From contig NZ_ACYY01000022.1 of assembly GCF_000176015.1 (NCBI RefSeq), positions 1 to 56,014 of the forward strand: 56,014 bases of DNA, given 5' to 3'. Below the pieces are notes generated by a model. It worked only from the letters and a program-made list of their open reading frames with translations, had not been told where the DNA came from and did no database searches. Origin of the DNA: Rhodobacter ferrooxidans. Its GTDB lineage: Bacteria > Pseudomonadota > Alphaproteobacteria > Rhodobacterales > Rhodobacteraceae. Positions within the stretch are counted from its first letter, which is position 1; each line of letters begins with the position of its first letter. Below, piece by piece: positions 50,638 through 56,014 of the stretch. The position numbers and the translations under genes are program-made.

Positions 50638-51293
50638 GTAATCCCCCCTGAAAGCAAGGGGCTGCATAGGTAGAATTTTCTCGGCAAGATGAGCGACGAG
50701 ATTTTGAATGAAGCCAAGCAGACACACTGAGGCACAGGTCATCGCGATCCTGCGGCAGACCGAAGGCGGTGTGCCGGTGGCCGAACTGTGCCGCGAGCAT
50801 GGCATGAGCAACGCCTCAATTTACAAATGGCGGGCGATGTATGGGGGCATGGATGCGTCCCTGATCACCCAGATGAAGACCATCGAGGTCGACTTCTCGC
50901 TGCCTGCCGAGCGCGTGATCCGGAGCTTCGACCGCATCATCGAATGGTGCGGCAAGCCTGGCACCATTCGGGTTGACAATAGCCCGGAATACATCAGTGA
51001 AAAGCTGATGAAATGGGCCGAGAAACATGGGGTTATCCTCCTGCATATCCAGTCCGGGCAGCCCCAACAGAATGCCTACATCGAGCGCCACAACAGCACC
51101 GTCAGGCACGAATGGCTGGACCAATACATCATCGAGACCATCAAGGAGGACCAAGATCAAGCCACGCAATGGCTGTGGACTTACAACAACGACCGCCCGA
51201 AAATGGGCATAGGCGGCATCACACCCGCACGGAAACTGAAAATGGCCGCGTAAGTTCTACGAATGCACCCCACCAAAAATGGGGGGATTGCCG
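50638..51293 (+). mobile_element. Internally deleted IS3-family element with both ends
   Basis: Terminal inverted repeats face each other: left 50638-50677 (TAATCCCCCC...GGGGCTGCATAGGTAGAA) and right 51254-51293 (TTCTACGAATGCACCCC...GGGGGGATTG). Between them is one fused reading frame of 181 codons, so the element is about 656 bases instead of the usual 1.2-1.5 kb. It might be mobilised by a full-length relative. The right end matches the fragment at 1640-1680. Confidence 0.75.
50708..51253 (+). CDS. In-frame OrfA-OrfB fusion of a deleted IS3 element
   Basis: A 181-residue protein. Residues 1-56 are OrfA (MKPSRHTEAQVIAILRQTEG, VAELCREHGMSNASIYKWRA), a helix-turn-helix. From about residue 57 (IEVDFSLPAERVIRSFDRII) it is the second half of the OrfB integrase domain, with IRVDNSPEYIS, HIQSGQPQQNAYIERHNSTV and QWLWTYNNDRPKMGIGGITP. 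The catalytic Asp of the first beta strand (DDE) is in the deleted part; the second Asp and the Glu remain. It should bind the element's ends but not cut. Whether it is made is unknown. Confidence 0.7.
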   Translation: MKPSRHTEAQVIAILRQTEGGVPVAELCREHGMSNASIYKWRAMYGGMDASLITQMKTIEVDFSLPAERVIRSFDRIIEWCGKPGTIRVDNSPEYISEKLMKWAEKHGVILLHIQSGQPQQNAYIERHNSTVRHEWLDQYIIETIKEDQDQATQWLWTYNNDRPKMGIGGITPARKLKMAA

Positions 51294-51444
51294 TGCCGCC
51301 AATGGCATTGCGACCGTTGGTGGTGCTCCCGCGCAAGCCTCCCGATGAGTCCAGGGACCAATTGGCGACGGGATCAAATTTCCCCGGGAGTGGCCCGAGG
51401 TGAATTGACAGTCTGACCGGCAGCAACCTTCCGTCACGGCGCAG

Positions 51445-53046
51445 CTAAAGGTCCAGAACCGCCAAGGCATCCAGCATTCTATGCCGCGCTGGACCTTGCA
51501 CATTGAAGGGTGGGTTGAAAAAGCGCATCCAGTCATGAGGCGCGTTGTCCTTGCGCAAGGTCGCGACGATCCGGTTGGCCGCGTCGACTTTGCCGGATGC
51601 TGCCAGCAGGATAGCGCAGGCCACCCACAAAAGCGCATAGCCGCCGGGCCGCGCGGCAGCGATTTGGGCCCAGTGGGCCGCCTGCTCCAGCTCGCCGCGC
51701 TGCAAATGAGCCGTTGCACGGTCGATGTATAGCGAGGAGAGGAACGGGCTGACTGGATTGAGCAGCTCGGCCCGGGCTAAGTTGTGCAGGGCCTCGTCGG
51801 GGGGGCCGTTCAAGGCCGCAAGAAAACCGACTTCGGCCACGCCCGTCGCATAACCTGGCCCAAGCTCCACCGAGCGCCTTGCATGGCGAAAGGCTGCGTC
51901 GACGTCGCCAAGCAACCAGCGGGTATGCGCAAAAGCGAAATGCGCAGCCGGGGCCGTTTCGTCCAGATGCAGAGCCTGTTCAGCCGAGCGTTGGGCCGCC
52001 GCGCGCTCGGCCGGCTGATCTTGACAGAAAGGCGCCCGGGCGATTGTGGCCTGACATTCTGCAAGAGCCGCAAAAGCCGACACAAAGGAAGGGTCTATCC
52101 TTGTGGCGAGCGCAAAATAGTGTCGCGCGCGAAGGAGGGGTTCTTCGCCGTATTGGGCAAAGGCGTCCAGACCGCGGAAATAGGCTTGCCATGCCGTCAG
52201 GGCATGATCCGGAACCGCCCGGGCCAGATTGCGCTCGGACCAATCTATTCCGTTCAGGACGACTGAAAGGATCCGGTCGGTAAGCACTGTGATCAAGCCT
52301 GCGATCTCAAGCCCGGTAGTCCGGAACTCGTCAGTCCAGACAATACTTTGAGACCGCGTGGCGACGAGATCGACACGCAGAACAACGTCGCGGTCGGCTC
52401 TGAAAACCGATCCAGCAAGCACATAAGCTACACCAAGCGTCACGCCAGCCTGCAGGCCAGACACGTCCCGCAGGGCGAAGGCGCTGTCGCGTCCAATGAC
52501 GTCAAGACTGCGCAGCCGCACGAGCTGGCTGATCACATCGTTGACGACCCCGTCCAGCCAGATCCGTTCATCCGGCAGAACCGCAGGGTCATAGGCAAAC
52601 GGCAGAACGGCGACGCTGCCGGGCCGCAGCTGGGTCGGTACCATACCATTGGTCGGGGCGGCGATGGGCCGATTGCCGCCCTGATTAGGTAAAACCAGCA
52701 AGTAGCCCCGGCCCTGCACGGTTCTGAGTTCTGACGCGCCCGAACCGCCCAAGGCGCGCCTCACGTCATGCACGCACTGTGTGAGTGAGTCGTCCGACAC
52801 CGTGACTTCGGGCCATACCGCCGACATCAGCCGCTCTTTGGTCAGGACCTGACCTGCATGCTGAGTCATATAGCAAAGCAGGACAAAGGACTTCCGGCGC
52901 AGCGCCACGTCACCATCGCGCCCTATCAGCCGCCCGCGCCCCATATCCAGGGTCACCTCGGCAAACTGTACCACAAATGTACCAGCATCCACTAAAGGAC
53001 CCTCGCCCAAAGTTCCCGATGATACGGTAACATGGTTTTGCGCCAA
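51445..53046 (-). CDS. OmpR-type winged-helix regulator with TPR-like C-terminus
   Basis: A 533-residue protein. Residues 25-120 are a Trans_reg_C winged helix (LRRKSFVLLCYMTQHAGQVL, TKERLMSAVWPEVTVSDDSL, TQCVHDVRRALGG, GRGYLLV). Residues 140-280 resemble the adenylate-cyclase-like domain of CadC/HilA-type regulators (SVAVLPFAYDP, YVLAGSVFRADRDVVLRVDL). The rest is TPR-like helical pairs. No membrane helix is visible, unlike the regulator at 31456. The start used is a TTG at 53044-53046, with no better ATG before the domain. Target genes unknown; the divergent transporter remnant and decarboxylase are candidates. Confidence 0.85.
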   Translation of the reverse strand: MAQNHVTVSSGTLGEGPLVDAGTFVVQFAEVTLDMGRGRLIGRDGDVALRRKSFVLLCYMTQHAGQVLTKERLMSAVWPEVTVSDDSLTQCVHDVRRALGGSGASELRTVQGRGYLLVLPNQGGNRPIAAPTNGMVPTQLRPGSVAVLPFAYDPAVLPDERIWLDGVVNDVISQLVRLRSLDVIGRDSAFALRDVSGLQAGVTLGVAYVLAGSVFRADRDVVLRVDLVATRSQSIVWTDEFRTTGLEIAGLITVLTDRILSVVLNGIDWSERNLARAVPDHALTAWQAYFRGLDAFAQYGEEPLLRARHYFALATRIDPSFVSAFAALAECQATIARAPFCQDQPAERAAAQRSAEQALHLDETAPAAHFAFAHTRWLLGDVDAAFRHARRSVELGPGYATGVAEVGFLAALNGPPDEALHNLARAELLNPVSPFLSSLYIDRATAHLQRGELEQAAHWAQIAAARPGGYALLWVACAILLAASGKVDAANRIVATLRKDNAPHDWMRFFNPPFNVQGPARHRMLDALAVLDL

Positions 53047-53213
53047 CCTGTCAATGTACGACCCAGAACTCCACAGGCGAAGTTTAGCGCCATCCGCAAG
53101 GGCAATGCGGCCCGCAGTTTTAGAACTATTTCAGCCGCCTTTCAGGACGGAACAACTTAGGCCAAGGCATGCTCAGGCATACCTTTTTTGCACCCGGATC
53201 AAGGCCGGGACCG

Positions 53214-54096
53214 ATGTCGCGCCGTCATGCCAACCTGTTGTTGATTGACGCGTCGCTTTTGTGGGGCTTCGGAAATGTCGCTCAAAAGACAGAGTTGGTG
53301 CATCTGGACCCTTTCAGCGCCGTTGGTCTGCGCTGCCTGATTGGAGGGATTCTGGTCTTGCCACTGGTTTGACGCGCGCGCGATGTCGCCATTGGCCCCG
53401 GATTCTTGCTTGGCGCCGCGCGTGTGGCGGTCATCTTTGCTACAGCATTGATCGTCCAGCAGGCGGCCTATTCGTCGACCAAGGTCACCAATGCGGGGTA
53501 CTTGGTAAACATCGCAGCCATCTTGACCCCCTTGCTGGACTGGCTGGTGCTCGGCAAGCGGCCCGGTTGCGGGTCTTGATGGCGGCTGGTCTGGCCTTGG
53601 CGGGCGTGTATCTGCTGTGCGGGGGTGTGAATACCTTTGGTCAGGGCGATCTTGCCGCGCTGGTCTCGACCCTGATCTATGTGGTCTGGATGTTGGATCC
53701 GGGTCGCCACCTGCAGGTTTTTGGCCAGCCCGTTCTAACTGCCAGCTTTCAATTCTGGTGGCGAGCGGCATCACCCTAGCGATCGGGGGCCTTTGGGGTA
53801 CGTTGTCGTTTGAATCAGTCTGGGCGGCTTCGCCGGAGCTTGCCTTTCTCGGCATCGGCTCGACGGCTCTGGCCTCTGGCTTTCAGACGATCGCACAACA
53901 TTATACTTCTGCGAGCCATGCGGCCGTCATTGTCAGTGTTGAAGGAGCGTTCGTCACCTTTGCCGCCGCGATTATTCTGGGCGAACGGGTCACGCCTTTG
54001 GCAATGCTTGGCGCCGCTTTGATTCTTGCGGCTATTTTCCATTTGGCATTTGCCGGTAATCCGAAACATGCCGCAGTACCCGGGGCCCTGACATGA
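53214..54096 (+). pseudogene. EamA/DMT-family transporter with several frameshifts
   Basis: The ATG at 53214 starts MSRRHANLLLIDASLLWGFG and stops at 53372 after LIGGILVLPLV. Coding sense continues in other frames: VTNAGYLVNIAAILTPLLDW, GVNTFGQGDLAALVSTLIYV and finally TSASHAAVIVSVEGAFVTFA and ERVTPLAMLGAALILAAIFH to 54096. Together they make a ten-helix exporter of the RhaT/EamA type. At least two or three frameshifts make it inactive unless sequencing is wrong. Next to the decarboxylase it may once have exported the amine or a related amino acid. Confidence 0.8.
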
Positions 54097-54450
54097 CGAC
54101 CGCTTCGCATCCACATCGGATCAGAAGATGACTTGATACGGATATTTGCTCTAATCTGCATGCTGCTAGCATTGGTGTTGGCGAAGCCACTGTTTGCCGA
54201 AAGCCCGAAAGACGCAATTCATTCCTGCCTGAATGCTCAGCCAGAAGACTTGCTGCCGCAACTGTGCGCCCCTCTTGACCCCATTTGGCAAAGCGATCAG
54301 GCGCTTCAACAGTATTGGGTGGTGGAACAAACCCCCGCGAGCAGCCTCGGCTTGATTTCGGCAATTTTTCAGCACCGTTTCAGGACTCTCCTCCTCCCCA
54401 CCTGCACCTTTGTTGGCAAGCCCGGTAGCGCCAGGCGATTTCAATCTGGA

Positions 54451-55791
54451 ATGAGGCCAACCATGGGACCGAACCGCATTCTCCACAACCGTCGCGGCTA
54501 TATCACCGAAACCGTCTTTGACGAGGACCGTCGCATCTTTACCGAGCAGCAGTATTCCGCGTCCTCCGTATTCACATGGGCTCCTCATCCCGCGGAACGT
54601 ATGGCTTCGGTGCTGAACTCCGTCGAACGTCGGATGCAGGCCGCGCATGACGATCACTTGGGCTATCCGTACAATTTGACATGCCGCGCCAGCGCGCCGC
54701 CCATTCTTGCAAACTACTTGATCAACAATCTTGGCGATCCCTATGTCGGATCGCGCTACGGCTCGGAAGTTTGCGACCTGGAGCGCGAGGTGGTTGCCTG
54801 GCTGATGCGCCTTTGGGAGTGCGACAATCCGGACGACTGGTGGGGATCGGTCGGGGCCAGCGGCACGGAAGGCAACTTCTGGGCTCTCTATCTTGCCCGC
54901 GAGGCCTTACCCGAGGCGGTGCTGGTCCACAGCGCCGAGGCGCATTACTCTATACCAAAGGCCGCGCGTATCCTGCGGATCCCGACGATAGGCGTGTCCT
55001 GCGACGCAGACGGCACAATCCTCACGGATGTCCTATCCGTCGCTCTCGAAGGTCTCAATCGCAAGAAGGGGGTTATCCTAGCGCTGACATGTGGCACGAC
55101 GGTAAAGGGCGCACATGACGATATCGCTGGCGCGATGATCCGGCTTCAAAGTGCAGGCTTCGACGCTGCGCGCCGGTTCGTTCATGTGGATGGAGCGTTG
55201 AATGCCATGGTGCTTCCGTTCCTTGACGACGTGCCGGAAAGACTGCGTCCGACATTCCGCCACGGGATCGACAGTATGTCGACCTCTGGCCACAAAATGA
55301 TAGGTACGCCCATGCCGTGTGGTGTGCTGATCACACGCCGTGCTCATGTCGCACGGGTCGCCAATGCGATCGCCTACCTTCGATCGGACGACACCACTCT
55401 TATGGGCTCGCGCAATGGCCATGCAGTGCTGGCACTGTGGACTCGGCTGATGGGCCATGGGATCGAAGGCTTTCGGAGTGACGTGCACGCCTGCCTGCGT
55501 CGGGCAAGCGGCCTCGCCACATCGATGCGCCTCGAGGGCGTCCCTGTGCTCCACAACCCCTCCTCGCTGACTGTCCTTTTTCCCGAACCCGATGCGGCAA
55601 TCGTGATGCGGTACCAGCTGTCATGCGTGGCAGGCCAAGCACACGCGATCATCATGCCTAATGTTGGTGAAGAGCAAGTGCAGCGGTTTCTAGATGCCTA
55701 TATGGCGTGGTGGCGGCATCAGAGGGTCACAGGAGGTCACAAATCAAGTCCATCGGCATACATGCTTCAAGGGGCCAAACTTACGACTTAG
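54451..55791 (+). CDS. PLP-dependent histidine decarboxylase-like enzyme
   Basis: A 446-residue group II decarboxylase. Motifs match bacterial histidine decarboxylase: HLGYPYNLTCRASA, GSRYGSEVCDLEREVVAWLM, GASGTEGNFWALYLAREALP, EAHYSIPKAARILRIP, HVDGALNAMVLPFLDD (PLP-stacking region), STSGHKMIGTPMPCGV (Lys for PLP) and GSRNGHAVLALWTRL. It would make histamine and CO2 from histidine; a related amino acid is possible. The frame opens earlier, at a TTG at 54133, adding 106 residues with a signal-like start, unlike the cytosolic family, so the ATG at 54451 is preferred. A broken exporter gene lies upstream. Confidence 0.8.
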   Translation: MRPTMGPNRILHNRRGYITETVFDEDRRIFTEQQYSASSVFTWAPHPAERMASVLNSVERRMQAAHDDHLGYPYNLTCRASAPPILANYLINNLGDPYVGSRYGSEVCDLEREVVAWLMRLWECDNPDDWWGSVGASGTEGNFWALYLAREALPEAVLVHSAEAHYSIPKAARILRIPTIGVSCDADGTILTDVLSVALEGLNRKKGVILALTCGTTVKGAHDDIAGAMIRLQSAGFDAARRFVHVDGALNAMVLPFLDDVPERLRPTFRHGIDSMSTSGHKMIGTPMPCGVLITRRAHVARVANAIAYLRSDDTTLMGSRNGHAVLALWTRLMGHGIEGFRSDVHACLRRASGLATSMRLEGVPVLHNPSSLTVLFPEPDAAIVMRYQLSCVAGQAHAIIMPNVGEEQVQRFLDAYMAWWRHQRVTGGHKSSPSAYMLQGAKLTT

Positions 55792-55967
55792 TGGGCAAGA
55801 GATTACGCAGGGCATGCAGTGCGTTGCTTTGGCATGTTCGACACCATGCCCGGGCCTCGAGCTAATCCGTGGCAAAAGCGGGAGCTCGGGATGGTCGTAA
55901 GATGGCGCGGAACTCGATCACCACAAGATGCCGACACGCTGTTCGTACACTGCCGGAACGCAAAAGG

Positions 55968-55990
55968 CCCCCGCGTAAGGGGGACTCGTC
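55968..55990 (-). terminator. Possible terminator of a gene beyond the right edge
   Basis: CCCCC-GCGTAA-GGGGG hairpin at 55968-55983. On the minus strand it is followed by CCTTTTG. It would end a leftward gene that lies outside the window; the short stem makes this tentative. Confidence 0.35.
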
Positions 55991-56014
55991 AAACGTTGAG
56001 GTGGCGTTGAGGTA

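Overview
The window looks like a chromosome or large replicon segment from an alphaproteobacterium of the Rhodobacterales (Rhodobacter/Paracoccus-like). The support is high G+C coding sequence, an H-NS/HvrA-type nucleoid protein, a Hint-family N-terminus starting MKTGSRGTFVISWSQTE, a DUF3489 gene and a urea-carboxylase-associated DUF1989-type protein. It is an accessory region: broken genes and fragments of IS3, IS21, IS110 and probably IS256 elements separate blocks of intact genes. I saw no rRNA, tRNA or CRISPR array.

Layout. 1-1.5 kb: edge of a Hint-type gene and an LpxR-like outer-membrane lipid A deacylase. 1.6-3.1 kb: junkyard with an IS3 end, a UvrD-type helicase zinc-ribbon tail, a hairpin-bearing repeat, another IS3 end and a phage spanin remnant. 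3.2-9.9 kb: an H-NS-like gene, a 923-aa PAS-GGDEF-EAL cyclic-di-GMP enzyme, then at least six very small genes that fall into two paralogous helical families plus one singleton, and a 140-aa unknown. 10.3-15.2 kb: a tyrosine integrase with hairpin repeats at its upstream side and a tightly overlapping operon (AlpA-like DNA-binding protein, small protein, VRR-NUC nuclease, winged-helix replication-type protein, unknown). 15.5-22.6 kb: probable defence cargo, namely a small unknown with a weak ART-like look, a PLD-family nuclease, and an adjacent PD-(D/E)XK-like nuclease plus 1203-aa Ski2-like helicase resembling Hachiman/AbpAB pairs. 22.9-27.3 kb: a DEDD exonuclease-RecQ-UvrD fusion cut short inside its UvrD part.

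27.5-34 kb: DUF1989 protein, DUF3489 cluster, transporter and IS110 scraps, an AraC regulator, a winged-helix/TPR regulator, and a small pair including a HicB-like protein. 34.1-44.5 kb: an exported-protein region. A five-gene operon encodes a serine alpha/beta hydrolase, a PPC-like/SH3 protein, an S10 carboxypeptidase, an amidase and a CPBP membrane protease. Just upstream on the other strand lies a decayed second version that keeps the SH3 protein and only the tail of the hydrolase. 44.5-46.1 kb: M23 peptidase, IS21 and IS110 remnants. 46.1-50.2 kb: a metal-uptake group (small Cys/His protein, PCu(A)C-like copper protein, substrate-binding protein, FecCD permease, ATPase) in which a deletion seems to have joined the copper protein to a headless binding protein. 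50.2-56 kb: IS256-like scrap, an internally deleted IS3 whose OrfA and OrfB are fused in frame, a second winged-helix/TPR regulator, a frameshifted EamA exporter and a histidine decarboxylase-like enzyme.

The best candidates for something undescribed are the small-protein families beside the cyclic-di-GMP enzyme, the helicase-nuclease defence cargo, and the duplicated hydrolase/SH3 envelope operon.
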